A DNA stretch of 64,000 bases, from positions 2,177,001 through 2,241,000 of the forward strand of contig NZ_CP043476.1 in NCBI RefSeq assembly GCF_009769165.1, read 5' to 3'. The notes under the pieces were generated by a model, which did not search any database, was not told the DNA's origin, and was given only the letters and a program-made list of their open reading frames with translations. A program made the translations under genes and the position numbers. The stretch comes from Xanthomonas hyacinthi. GTDB lineage: Bacteria > Pseudomonadota > Gammaproteobacteria > Xanthomonadales > Xanthomonadaceae. Position 1 is the stretch's first letter; each line of letters starts with the position of its first letter. Shown in pieces: positions 54,651 through 63,539 of this stretch.

Positions 54651-55439
54651 ATGCAGAGGGTTGTGCAGATCATCAAGGACAAACTGAAGATGCCGCGGGC
54701 AGGGATGCCGTCGCGCATGGCCTGGGCCGTGTGGAATACCTTGCAGCTGCTGTTCACCCTGGCGTTCACCGGGCTGGGCATCGTCGTGGCGCTGGGCCTG
54801 TTGCTGCTGGCCGGGCCGCGGCTGCCGCTGCGCATGGGCGCGCGGGTGTGGGCGCCGGTGCTGTTCTTCGGCGCCGGCGTGCGTTTCGAAGTGGAAGGCC
54901 GGGAGCGGGTGGACTGGTCGCGCAACCACCTGTTCGTCAGCAACCACCAGTCGATCATCGACATCTGCGCGCTGTTCGCGGCGCTGCCGGTGCCGCTGCG
55001 CTTCCTGCTCAAGGACGAAATGCTGCAGGTGCCGTTCGTGAGCTGGTACGCGCGCGCCACCGGCATGCTGTTCCTGGACCGCGACAGCCGCCGCGCCGGG
55101 GCCATGGTGCGGCGCCAGGCCGCGGCGCTGCTGCGCCAGGGCCAGGACCTGTGCCTGTTCCCGGAAGGCACCCGCAGCCGCAACGGCGAACTGGCCGCAT
55201 TCAAGGCCGGGCTGTTGCAGGCCGCGATCGATGCCGGCGTGGACGTGGTGCCGGTGGCGTTGGACGGGGCGGGCAAGGTCTTGCCGCCGACCAGCCTGTT
55301 CCGGGTCCGGCCCGGGGTGATCCGGGTGCGGATCGGCACGCCGATCAACGTGAACGGCGCCGATGGCCCGCTGGACCGGCAACAGCTGGCCCAGCGCGCG
55401 CAGCAGGCCGTCCGTGCCATGCTCGACCCCAGGATCTGA
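54651..55439 (+). CDS. 1-acyl-glycerol-3-phosphate-type acyltransferase (PlsC family)
   Basis: 262 residues. One N-terminal membrane helix (LLFTLAFTGLGIVVALGLLL), then the PlsC motifs: NHQSIID (HX4D), FPEGTRSRNG (block III) and the Pro block VDVVPVALDG. In the aryl polyene locus it probably attaches the polyene acid to a glycerol lipid anchor. The first ATG (54651) sits in good register with GGGGG upstream; MPSRMAWAVW is a later alternative. Confidence 0.9.
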   Translation: MQRVVQIIKDKLKMPRAGMPSRMAWAVWNTLQLLFTLAFTGLGIVVALGLLLLAGPRLPLRMGARVWAPVLFFGAGVRFEVEGRERVDWSRNHLFVSNHQSIIDICALFAALPVPLRFLLKDEMLQVPFVSWYARATGMLFLDRDSRRAGAMVRRQAAALLRQGQDLCLFPEGTRSRNGELAAFKAGLLQAAIDAGVDVVPVALDGAGKVLPPTSLFRVRPGVIRVRIGTPINVNGADGPLDRQQLAQRAQQAVRAMLDPRI

Positions 55440-55452
55440 GTCGCTGAGCCTT

Positions 55453-55740
55453 ATGGATTTTGTCGTACCGCATGATCATCCCAGCCTGCCAGGGCATTTC
55501 CCGGGCCACCCGGTGGTGCCCGGCGTGGTGGTGCTGGACCACGTGCTGCAGGCGGTGGAGGCCGTGCACGGCGCGTGCGGGCCGCTGCGCCTGCCGCAGG
55601 TGAAGTTCCTGCAGCCGCTGCTGCCCGGGCAGCCGGCGCGGGTGGAGCTGGACGGCGCCGCGCCGCGCTGGCGCTTCCGCGTGCGCCGCGGCGAGGAGCT
55701 GCTGGTCAGCGGCGACCTGGTCGCCGAGGCGGCGCCATGA
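55453..55740 (+). CDS. Hot-dog fold dehydratase (FabZ-like), small subunit
   Basis: 95 residues, truncated relative to FabZ. Retained motif VPHDHPSLPGHFPGHPVVPG with the catalytic His, in the form H-PSLPGHFPG. Probably removes water from 3-hydroxyacyl chains as the conjugated double bonds are built, perhaps paired with the other dehydratase at 59728. The stop overlaps the next start (ATGA). Confidence 0.83.
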   Translation: MDFVVPHDHPSLPGHFPGHPVVPGVVVLDHVLQAVEAVHGACGPLRLPQVKFLQPLLPGQPARVELDGAAPRWRFRVRRGEELLVSGDLVAEAAP

Positions 55741-56711
55741 GCGCCAGCTGGAAGCACCGCCCCGAGGGCGGCAGCCGCTTCGCGCTGTGGCTGATCCGCA
55801 GCATCGCCCGCTACGGCGGCCGCGCGCTCGGGCGCCTGCTGCTGTATCCGATCACCCTGTATTTCCTGCTGGTGCGCGGCCCGGAGCGGCGCGACTCGCG
55901 CGACTACCTGGGGCGCGTGTTCGACCGCCCGGCCACGCTGCTGGACGTGGCCCGGCACATCCACACCTTCGCTTCGACCATCCTGGACCGGGTGTTCATG
56001 CTGTGCGGGCAGATGCACCGCTTCCGGGTCGACATCCAGGGCCTGGAGCAACTGCACGCGCAAATGGACCGCGGCCGCGGCGTGCTGATCTTCGGCTCGC
56101 ACCTGGGCAGCTTCGACGCGCTGCGGGTGCTGGCCACCGAGCGGCCCGACGTGCAGGTCAAGGTGGTGCTGGACAAGGCGCACAACCCGGCGATGACCGA
56201 GCTGCTGGGCGCGCTGAACCCGCAGCTGGCGGCCAACATCATCGACGCCGGCATGGACAGCACCTCGATCGTCATGGCGATCAAGCAGGCCACCGACGAA
56301 GGCGCGCTGGTCGCGCTGCTGGTGGACCGGCCGCGCCCGGAGGATCCGGCGCTGCCGGCCGCGTTCATCGGTCAGGGCGCGCTGTTCCCGACCTCGCCAT
56401 GGCTGATCGCCGCGGCGCTGAAGGTGCCGGTGGTGCTGGCGTTCGGCCTGTACCGCGGCGGCAACCGCTACCAGCTGGTGTTCGAGACCTTCAGCGAAGG
56501 CCTGGACCTGCCGCGTCGGCAGCGCGCGCCGGCACTGGCCGCGCTCATCCGCGATTACGCCGCCAGGCTGGAACATTACACGCGCTCCGCGCCGTACAAC
56601 TGGTTCAATTTCTACGATTTCTGGAACAACCGCCATGCCGATGCGCCGCAGCTTGCCGTGGATGCTGATACTGCTGTGCAGCGCCGCACCGCTGTGCGCC
56701 GCGTCGCCTGA
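55737..56711 (+). CDS. LpxL-family acyltransferase of the aryl polyene locus
   Basis: 324 residues. N-terminal helix (FALWLIRSIARYGGRALGRL). LpxL/HtrB motifs: GVLIFGSHLGSFDALRVLA (H-x4-D type), ALLVDRPRPEDPALPAAFIG, and APYNWFNFYDFW at the end. It transfers an acyl group to a lipid or sugar at the inner membrane, possibly the polyene itself. Overlaps the next gene by 77 bp, so the translation is coupled. Confidence 0.89.
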   Translation: MSASWKHRPEGGSRFALWLIRSIARYGGRALGRLLLYPITLYFLLVRGPERRDSRDYLGRVFDRPATLLDVARHIHTFASTILDRVFMLCGQMHRFRVDIQGLEQLHAQMDRGRGVLIFGSHLGSFDALRVLATERPDVQVKVVLDKAHNPAMTELLGALNPQLAANIIDAGMDSTSIVMAIKQATDEGALVALLVDRPRPEDPALPAAFIGQGALFPTSPWLIAAALKVPVVLAFGLYRGGNRYQLVFETFSEGLDLPRRQRAPALAALIRDYAARLEHYTRSAPYNWFNFYDFWNNRHADAPQLAVDADTAVQRRTAVRRVA

Positions 56712-57282
56712 GCCGCTGGACCCCGGCTGGATCCTGCAGAAGCTGGCGCGGCCGGTCCCGGTCAGCACCAAGTTCGTCGAACTGCGCAGCTCGGCGCTGC
56801 TGAAGGCGCCGCTACGGGTGCAGGGCCAGTACCGGCGCCCGGACAGCGACACGCTGGTGCGCGAGGTCACCGCGCCGTACCGCGAGACCACCACCTTGCG
56901 TGGCGGCGAAGCGACGCTGGAGCGCGCCGGCAAGGCGCCGCGCCGTTTCTCGCTGACGCGGGTGCCGGAACTGGCCGGCCTGCAGAACGGCTTCGGCGCG
57001 CTGCTGTCCGGCGACCGCGCGCAACTGCAGCAGCATTACACGCTGAGCAGCAGCGGCACCCGCGAACGCTGGCAGCTGCAGTTGCAGCCCAAGGATGCGG
57101 CACTGGCCGCGCAGCTGCGCAGCCTGCGCCTGTACGGCCGCGGCGCCGAGCTGCGCTGCATCGAGACCACCCCGGCCAAGGGCGACGTGCAGCGCACCCT
57201 GCTGGCCGGCGCCGCGCGCGACGCGGCCAGCCTGGCCGAGACCGATGCGCTGACCGCGCTGTGTCACGGCGACGCGCGCTGA
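56635..57282 (+). CDS. LolA-like periplasmic protein of the aryl polyene locus
   Basis: 215 residues with a signal peptide (LPWMLILLCSAAPLCAA). LolA-like fold: WILQKLARPVPVSTKFVELR then SALLKAPLRVQGQYRRPDSD, and LYGRGAELRCIETTPAKGDV. LolA carries lipoproteins through the periplasm; this relative probably carries the lipid-linked pigment with the exporter that follows. Confidence 0.87.
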   Translation: MPMRRSLPWMLILLCSAAPLCAASPEPLDPGWILQKLARPVPVSTKFVELRSSALLKAPLRVQGQYRRPDSDTLVREVTAPYRETTTLRGGEATLERAGKAPRRFSLTRVPELAGLQNGFGALLSGDRAQLQQHYTLSSSGTRERWQLQLQPKDAALAAQLRSLRLYGRGAELRCIETTPAKGDVQRTLLAGAARDAASLAETDALTALCHGDAR

Positions 57283-57364
57283 TGTCCGCCCGCGGTAGCT
57301 GCAGGCGGGCCGTGCTGCGTGCGGCCCTGGGTAAGAACGTGCTGGCGCTTGCTTGGTCGAATCG

Positions 57365-59731
57365 ATGAAACGCCAACTGAGTTCGAAGGCACGCATTTCG
57401 CTGGCGCTGCTGTGGCTGGCGCTGCTGACCGTGGGCGGACTGTGGCTGGGCAACGTGCTGCAGGTGTCGGGGGATCTGCGCAAGTTCATGCCGGAAGCCC
57501 AGACCCCCGCGCAAAGGTTGCTGCTCGACGAACTCGGCGAAGGCCCGGGCTCGCGGCTGCTGCTGCTGTCGCTGTCCGGCGCCGATGCGCCGACCCTGGC
57601 GCGGCAGTCGCAGGCGATACGCGCGCAGCTGGCCGCGCAGCGCGACACCTTCGAGCTGGTCGCCAACGGCGCCGATGCCGGCCTGGACGCAATCCCCGAG
57701 CGCCTGCTGGCCTACCGCTACCTGCTCAGCGACAGCTTCGACGCCCACCCGCTGGATGCGGCGACGCTGGCCGACGCGCTGCAGGCGCGGCTGCAGGACC
57801 TGGGCTCGCCGGCCGCGGCGATGGTCGAGCCGCTGCTGCCGCGCGATCCGACCCTGGAAGTGCTGCACCTGGCCGAAAGCCTGCAGCCGGCCGGCGGCCC
57901 GCAGCCGCGCGACGGGGTCTGGTTCGATCGCGCCGGCACGGACGCGCTGCTGGTCGCGCAGACCCGCGCCGCCGGGTTCGATCCGACCGGGCAACAGCGG
58001 GCGGTGGACGCGATCCATGCCGCCTTCGCCAAGGCCAGCGCCGGCAGCGCTAGCCGCCTGACCCTGACCGGCCCCGGCGCGTTCTCGGTGGAGATCGGCG
58101 GGCGCACCCAGAACGAGGCGCAATGGATCGGCATGCTGGATACGCTGGGTCTGATCGTGCTGCTGCTGGTCGCCTACCGCAGCTGGAAGATCCCGGTACT
58201 CGGCGTGCTGCCGCTGGCCAGCGCCGGCCTGGCCGGGCTGGGCGCGGTGGCGCTGCTGTTCGACGGCGTGCACGGCATCACCGTGGCGTTCGGCTTCACC
58301 TTGATCGGCGTGGTCCAGGACTATCCGATCCACCTGTTCAGCCATCAGCGCCCGGGTCTGGATCCGCGCGCCAATGCGCGCCACCTGTGGCCGACCCTGG
58401 CCACCGGCGTGGTCTCCACCTGCATCGCCTACGTCACCTTCCTGTTCTCCGGCGTGGACGGCCTGCGCCAGCTGGCGGTGTTCACCATCGCCGGGCTGCT
58501 GGTGGCGGCGCTGACCACGCGCCTGCTGCTGCCGGCGCTGATCGATCCCTCGCCGCGCGACCATGCCGATTCGCCGGCGCTGGCGCGGCTGTGGCACGGC
58601 ATCGCGCGGTTGCCGCGGCCGCGCTGGTCGCTGCTGCCGCTGGCGCTGGTCGCGGCGGCGGTGATCGCGTTCGCGCCGGGCCCGTTCTGGCAGAACGACC
58701 TGTCCAAGCTGACCCCGGTGCCGGCCGACGGCCTGGCCCGCGACGCGCATCTGCGCCAGGAACTGGGCGCGCCGGACGTGCGCTACGTGCTGGCCCTGCC
58801 CGCAGCATCTGCCGACGCCGCGCTGGCCGCGTCCGAACGGCTGCGCCCGCGCCTGGACGCGCTGGTCGCGCGCGGCGAGCTGGCCGGCTACGACATGGCC
58901 GCGCGCTACCTACCCAGCGCGGCGACCCAGCGGCGCCGCCAGGCCGCGTTGCCGGATGCGGCGCAGGCGCGCGTGCTGACCGCCGCCGCGGTCGCCGCCA
59001 CGCCGTTCCGCGCCGACGCCTTCGCCCCGTTCCTGGCCGACCTGGAGCGCGCGCGCCGCGCGCCGCCGCTGACCGCGCGCGACCTGCACGGCACGCCGTT
59101 GGCGACCAGCGTCGATGGCCTGTTGCTGGACCGCGCCGACCACGCCACCGCCCTGGTGTCGCTGACCGGCCTGCGCGACCCGGCGCTGTTGGCCGGTGCG
59201 GTGCAGGGCAGCGGCGCGCAGCTGATGGACCTGAAGGAGGCCTCCGAATCGCTGGTCGCCGCCTACCGCGGGCGCGTGCTCGGCGCGCTCGGCATCGCCG
59301 CGCTGCTGTTGGCGCTGACCGTGGCGATCGCGCTGCGCACGCCGCGCCGGATCGTGCGCGTGTTGTTGCCGATGGCGCTGACCACGCTGCTGATCCTGGC
59401 GATCCTGCGCGGCTGCGGCGTCGAGCTGAATCTGTTCCACCTGATCGCGCTGATCCTGGCCGCTGGCCTGGGCCTGGACTACGCACTGTTCTTCGACCAC
59501 GCCGGCGCCGACCGCGCCGACCAGTTGCGCACGCTGCACGCCTTGATCGTGTGCAGCCTGATGACGCTGCTGGTGTTCGCGCTGCTGGCCGCCTCCAGCA
59601 TCCCGGTGCTGCGCGCGATCGGCAGCACGGTGGCGCTGGGCGTGCTGTTCAACTTCGTGCTGGCGTTGCTGATTTCGCGCGAGACCGCCAGCGACGCGCC
59701 GGCCGTGGCGCACCAGGAGCACGCGGCATGA
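57365..59731 (+). CDS. RND/MMPL-family exporter of the aryl polyene locus
   Basis: 788 residues, about 12 membrane helices in two halves, each with a large periplasmic loop. Conserved pieces: LVAYRSWKIPVLGVLPLASA, GVVQDYPIHLFSHQRPGLDP (first half), LILAAGLGLDYALFFDHAGA (second half, with charged residues in helix 4/10). It probably moves the pigment precursor from the inner membrane. ATG at 57365 (MKRQLSSKAR) is preferred; one at 57353 is also in frame. Overlaps the dehydratase gene by 4 bp. Confidence 0.9.
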   Translation: MKRQLSSKARISLALLWLALLTVGGLWLGNVLQVSGDLRKFMPEAQTPAQRLLLDELGEGPGSRLLLLSLSGADAPTLARQSQAIRAQLAAQRDTFELVANGADAGLDAIPERLLAYRYLLSDSFDAHPLDAATLADALQARLQDLGSPAAAMVEPLLPRDPTLEVLHLAESLQPAGGPQPRDGVWFDRAGTDALLVAQTRAAGFDPTGQQRAVDAIHAAFAKASAGSASRLTLTGPGAFSVEIGGRTQNEAQWIGMLDTLGLIVLLLVAYRSWKIPVLGVLPLASAGLAGLGAVALLFDGVHGITVAFGFTLIGVVQDYPIHLFSHQRPGLDPRANARHLWPTLATGVVSTCIAYVTFLFSGVDGLRQLAVFTIAGLLVAALTTRLLLPALIDPSPRDHADSPALARLWHGIARLPRPRWSLLPLALVAAAVIAFAPGPFWQNDLSKLTPVPADGLARDAHLRQELGAPDVRYVLALPAASADAALAASERLRPRLDALVARGELAGYDMAARYLPSAATQRRRQAALPDAAQARVLTAAAVAATPFRADAFAPFLADLERARRAPPLTARDLHGTPLATSVDGLLLDRADHATALVSLTGLRDPALLAGAVQGSGAQLMDLKEASESLVAAYRGRVLGALGIAALLLALTVAIALRTPRRIVRVLLPMALTTLLILAILRGCGVELNLFHLIALILAAGLGLDYALFFDHAGADRADQLRTLHALIVCSLMTLLVFALLAASSIPVLRAIGSTVALGVLFNFVLALLISRETASDAPAVAHQEHAA

Positions 59732-60171
59732 GCGAACTTCCGCACGGCCGCGACGCGATCGCGGCGCTGATCCCGCACCAGGGCCTGATGTGCCTGTGGG
59801 AAGCCGTGGTCGCCTGGGACGCGCAACGCATCGTGCTGCGCAGCGGCGCGCACCGCGCGGTCGACCATCCGCTGCGCAGCGGCGGCCGCCTGCGCGCGCT
59901 GCACCTGTGCGAATACGGCGCGCAGGCGATGGCGGTGCACGGCGGCCTGCTCGGCCGCGCCAGCGGCAAGCCGGTGCGCCCGGGCATGCTGGTCGCGCTG
60001 CGCGGCGTACAGCTGCACGTGGCCGATCTGCATGAGCTGCCGGAGGCGATCGAATGCGAGGCCGAGGTCTTGCTGCAAGCCGAGGACAGCCAGCAATACG
60101 GCTTCCGCATCGTGCACCGCGCGCAGCTGCTGGCCGACGGCCGCGCCACGGTGATGTTGGGCGCGGCGTAG
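59728..60171 (+). CDS. 3-hydroxyacyl-ACP dehydratase, FabA/FabZ-like
   Basis: 147 residues, hot-dog fold. GRDAIAALIPHQGLMCLWEA carries the catalytic His in its usual place (PHQGLM). CEYGAQAMAVHGGLLGRASG is the Glu-bearing helix typical of the aryl polyene dehydratases. Works on the ACP-bound chain after ketoreduction. The last gene before the large hairpin repeat. Confidence 0.88.
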   Translation: MSELPHGRDAIAALIPHQGLMCLWEAVVAWDAQRIVLRSGAHRAVDHPLRSGGRLRALHLCEYGAQAMAVHGGLLGRASGKPVRPGMLVALRGVQLHVADLHELPEAIECEAEVLLQAEDSQQYGFRIVHRAQLLADGRATVMLGAA

Positions 60172-60190
60172 CGTCTTCACCGGCGGCGTC

Positions 60191-60258
60191 TGTAGGAGCG
60201 GCTTCAGCCGCGACAGGATCCATCGGTAACCCCTGTCGCGGCTGAAGCCGCTCCTACA
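60191..60258. repeat. Dispersed palindromic repeat, full copy
   Basis: A perfect 27-bp inverted repeat with a 14-nt loop. The arms contain GAGCGGCTTCAGCCGCGAC, as in the copy behind rluE (30837-30886) and the half copy at 51089. It lies between the dehydratase and the ketoreductase genes and may act as a partial transcript stop. Confidence 0.9.
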
Positions 60259-60336
60259 ACAGCGGGCACGCGCTGGCGCCACGCCCGCGAATCGCTAGGA
60301 TGGCGGCCCCGCCTCCATTTCGCCCGAGGAACCACG

Positions 60337-61074
60337 ATGTCCCAGCCTTCTTCCCCGCGCCGCGCCCTGGTCACCGGCGGCAGCGGCGATCTCGGCGGCG
60401 CGATCTGCCGGCACCTGGCCGCGCAGGGACTGCACGTGATCGTGCATGCCAACGGCAATCTGGCGCGCGCCACTGCGGTGGTGCAGGAGATTGCCGCCGC
60501 CGGCGGCAGCGCCGAGGCGGTGGCATTCGACGTGGCCGATGCCGATGCCAGCGCCGCCGCGCTGGCGGCGCTGCTGGAAGCCGGGCCGATCCAGGTGCTG
60601 GTCAACAACGCCGGCATCCACGATGACGCGCCGATGGCCGGGATGCGCGCGGCGCAATGGCACCGGGTCATCGATGTGTCGCTGCACGGCTTCTTCAACG
60701 TGACCCAGCCGCTGCTGCTGCCGATGGCGCGCACGCGCTGGGGCCGCATCGTCAGCGTGTCGTCGGTGGCGGCGGTGCTCGGCAATCGCGGGCAGACCAA
60801 CTACGCCGCGGCCAAGGCCGCGCTGCACGGCGCCAGCAAGTCGCTGGCGCGGGAGATGGCCAGCCGCGGGATCAGCGTCAACGTGGTCGCGCCCGGGGTG
60901 ATCGAAGGCGCGATGGCCGGCGCGGCGTTCGCGCCGGAGGCGATCAAGCAGCTGGTGCCGGCCGGCCGCCCCGGCAAGCCGCAGGAGGTCGCCGCGCTGG
61001 TCGGCTTCCTGTGCTCGGACGCGGCCGGCTACATCAACGGCCAGGTGATCGGCATCAACGGCGGCATGGGCTGA
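60337..61074 (+). CDS. 3-oxoacyl-ACP reductase (FabG-like) of the aryl polyene locus
   Basis: 245 residues, short-chain dehydrogenase. NADPH motif ALVTGGSGDLGGAICRHLAA, then VLVNNAGIHDD, Ser in VSVSSVAAVLGN, and catalytic YAAAKAALHGASK (Tyr and Lys). Reduces the 3-keto group of the ACP-bound chain. It runs after the 27-bp repeat; on its right the next genes run in the opposite direction. Confidence 0.94.
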   Translation: MSQPSSPRRALVTGGSGDLGGAICRHLAAQGLHVIVHANGNLARATAVVQEIAAAGGSAEAVAFDVADADASAAALAALLEAGPIQVLVNNAGIHDDAPMAGMRAAQWHRVIDVSLHGFFNVTQPLLLPMARTRWGRIVSVSSVAAVLGNRGQTNYAAAKAALHGASKSLAREMASRGISVNVVAPGVIEGAMAGAAFAPEAIKQLVPAGRPGKPQEVAALVGFLCSDAAGYINGQVIGINGGMG

Positions 61075-61095
61075 GGCCCACGTCACCGTCTGCGC

Positions 61096-62721
61096 TTACG
61101 CGGCGCGCGCGTACCAGCTGTCGGCCAGCGCGCGCTCGCCCTGCAGCGCATCGGCGAGCAGCGCGTCCAGGCCGTGGTCGTCGATCTGCGGGTGCTGCGC
61201 GCGCGCCTGGCCCAGCACTTCGCGCGCCAGCCAGCTCATCCGCGCGACGTTGCCGCGCAGGCGCGCGACGAAGGCCGTGTCGTCCAGCACGTCCGACAGC
61301 GCCGCGTTGAGCTGGTGGAACCAGCCGATCAGGTACTGGTCGAGCAGCCGCGCATCGGTCTCGGGACGGCCCTGCGCGTCGTTATGGCGGCCCCAGTCGC
61401 GCAGCAGCGCCTGCATGCCCAGGTTGAGCGCGCGCGCGCGCATGAAGTGCGGGCGTAGCCGGCCCAGCGTGGGCAGGTCGGCGATGCGGTCGGAGAAGTA
61501 CAGCGGCGCCAGCAGCGCCCAGTAGTAGGTGTAGTCCCAGATCACCTTGACCGGCATCACCTGCGCGTCGCCGAACAGCGGGTACTGGTCCTGGTACAGG
61601 GTCAGGGTGTTGGCGTAGAACGAGAAGTACAGCTGCTGGTACAGCTGGGCATAGGGCGCGAAGTTGTTCCCGGCGCGATCGAGTCCGATCAGTTCGCAGA
61701 TGTAGGTGTTGGAGATGGCGATGAAGTCGCTGCCCGGCGAGTAGAACGGATCCAGGAACACCCCGGCCTCGCCGGTCAGCGCCCAGCGCTGCGCCGAGAA
61801 CACCTGCTTGCAGCCATGCGAGAACTTGCGCAGGAACATGAAGTCCTGCAGCGCGTGCTGGCCCTGCTCGAGCGTGCGCGCCACCTGCGGCTGGTGCTTG
61901 CGCAGCCAGGCCATCGCCTTGTCGTGGGTGTTCATCGTCTCCAGCGGATGCATCTGCGCATCGCACACGATGCCCAGCGAATGCGCGCCGGAGGACAGCG
62001 GGATCAGCCAGAACCAGTAGCCGGGGCCGCACATGTGGTTGGTCGAGCGCCAGCGGTCCGGCGGCGTGCAGCGCTGCAGCCAGGCGTTGTCCTGCGACCA
62101 GGCATTGGGATCCACCACCCCGTCCACCCGCCACCACACCGCATTGGCGTGGTGCGCGTTGTCCTGGGCCAGGCCCAGCTTGCGCTTGAGCAGGCCGGCG
62201 CGGCCGCTGGCGTCCACCACCCAGCGCGCGCGCAGCGTCGCTGCGGCGCCGTCGCGCTCGTAGCGCACCTGGTGGTCGGCGTCGTCGTCGGCCAGGTCGA
62301 TGCCGCGCACCGTGCAGCCGTCGATGAACTCCACGCCCAGCGCGCGCGCGCGTTCGCCGAGGAAATTCTCGAAGCGGCCGCGATCGATCTGCCACGACGG
62401 CGTCGGCAGCAGCCGGCTCACGCCCAGTTCGGTGCAGCGGTCGATGTCCTCGCGCCCATCGGAGAAGAAGAAGCGGAAGCCGAACTTGCGGATCTGCTCG
62501 GTGTCCAGGTGCTCGCGCAGGCCGAGCACGTTGGCGAAGTAGTGCGCGCCGATCTCCACCGAGGATTCGCCGACCTTGAACGCGGCCTCGCGCACCGGGT
62601 GCGCGCGCCGTTCCAGCACGCTGATGCGCAGTTGCGGATCGCGCTGGCGCAGCTGCAAGGCCAGGGTCAGCCCGGCCAGGCCGCCGCCGGCGATCGCCAC
62701 ATCCGCATGCCGTTCGTTCAT
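61096..62721 (-). CDS. FAD-dependent oxidoreductase of tryptophan-halogenase type
   Basis: 541 residues. FAD motif VAIAGGGLAGLTLALQLRQR, then KVGESSVEIGAHYFANVLGL, ARWVVDASGRAGLLKRKLGL and WALTGEAGVFLDPFYSPGSD. Length and pattern are those of the flavin-dependent halogenase-like proteins of aryl polyene loci. Candidate for bromination or hydroxylation of the aryl head. Like the 52.2 kb protein it carries the motif in altered form (GPGYWFWLIPLSSGAHSLGI). The start overlaps the end of the glycosyltransferase gene by 4 bp. The frame stays open further upstream, but that is coincidence. Confidence 0.88.
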   Translation of the reverse strand: MNERHADVAIAGGGLAGLTLALQLRQRDPQLRISVLERRAHPVREAAFKVGESSVEIGAHYFANVLGLREHLDTEQIRKFGFRFFFSDGREDIDRCTELGVSRLLPTPSWQIDRGRFENFLGERARALGVEFIDGCTVRGIDLADDDADHQVRYERDGAAATLRARWVVDASGRAGLLKRKLGLAQDNAHHANAVWWRVDGVVDPNAWSQDNAWLQRCTPPDRWRSTNHMCGPGYWFWLIPLSSGAHSLGIVCDAQMHPLETMNTHDKAMAWLRKHQPQVARTLEQGQHALQDFMFLRKFSHGCKQVFSAQRWALTGEAGVFLDPFYSPGSDFIAISNTYICELIGLDRAGNNFAPYAQLYQQLYFSFYANTLTLYQDQYPLFGDAQVMPVKVIWDYTYYWALLAPLYFSDRIADLPTLGRLRPHFMRARALNLGMQALLRDWGRHNDAQGRPETDARLLDQYLIGWFHQLNAALSDVLDDTAFVARLRGNVARMSWLAREVLGQARAQHPQIDDHGLDALLADALQGERALADSWYARAA

Positions 62722-63539
62722 GTCGTTTCTTCTTTGTCGAAAGGGGTGGCCCGCACCGCAAACTCGCCGGCCGTGTCGTCGATCAGCACCGGGTTGGCGC
62801 GGGCGCGGCGGTATTCGCGCAGCACATGGCCGTACTGCCAGACCTGCACGATCACGTGCGAGGTGATCTTCCACAGATCGCGGACCAGGCGGAAATGGCT
62901 CTTGCGAAAGTTGCCAGGCGTCTGCTTGGCATAGCGTGTCTCGATCGGCACCGCGACCACGCGCGCGCCGGCCTGGCGCGCGGCGGAGATCAGCAGTTGC
63001 GCCTCGAACACGAAGCCTTCGCCGGGCACATTCGGCAGCGTGTACACCGCCTGCGGATACAGGCGCTGCCCGCTCTGGCTGTCGACCAGACGGAAGCCGC
63101 AGCCCCAGGCGATGCCCCAGTCGCCGAAGTCGTTGCCGATGCGGCGGATGGTCGGCTGGCTGGCGCGCTTGCGCAGGCGCGCGCCGACGATCACGCAGCC
63201 GGGATGGCGATTGGCTGCGGCCAGCAGGCGCGGGAAATCGGCGGCGCTGTGCTGGCCGTCGCCGTCCATGGTCATCACCGCGCGCGCGCCCTGGCGCTGC
63301 GCTTCGGCGAAACCGCTGCGCAGCGCGGCGCCCTTGCCACGCCGCTGCGGATGGCGGATCAGCGTCACCGGCAGGTCGGCGATGCAGTCGCTGGTGCCGT
63401 CGTCGGAGCCGTCGTCGACCACGATCACCCGCGGGCAGTGCGCCAGCGCGTCGCTGACCACTTCGCGGATGCGCAGCGATTCGTTCAGCGCCGGAATCAG
63501 GATTGCGGCATCGGCGGCGCTCAGCGCGATCCGGCTCAT
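62718..63539 (-). CDS. Family 2 glycosyltransferase (dolichyl-phosphate mannose synthase-like)
   Basis: 273 residues. GT-A fold: AAILIPALNESLRIREVVSD, VIVVDDGSDDGTSDC, metal-binding MTMDGDGQHSAADF, and FVFEAQLLISAARQAGARVV. C-terminal segment with an aromatic helix (LWKITSHVIVQVWQYGHVLR) that may bind the membrane. It probably adds a sugar to the pigment or its lipid carrier. The start at 63537-63539 overlaps the stop of the ketosynthase gene by 4 bp. Confidence 0.9.
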   Translation of the reverse strand: MSRIALSAADAAILIPALNESLRIREVVSDALAHCPRVIVVDDGSDDGTSDCIADLPVTLIRHPQRRGKGAALRSGFAEAQRQGARAVMTMDGDGQHSAADFPRLLAAANRHPGCVIVGARLRKRASQPTIRRIGNDFGDWGIAWGCGFRLVDSQSGQRLYPQAVYTLPNVPGEGFVFEAQLLISAARQAGARVVAVPIETRYAKQTPGNFRKSHFRLVRDLWKITSHVIVQVWQYGHVLREYRRARANPVLIDDTAGEFAVRATPFDKEETT

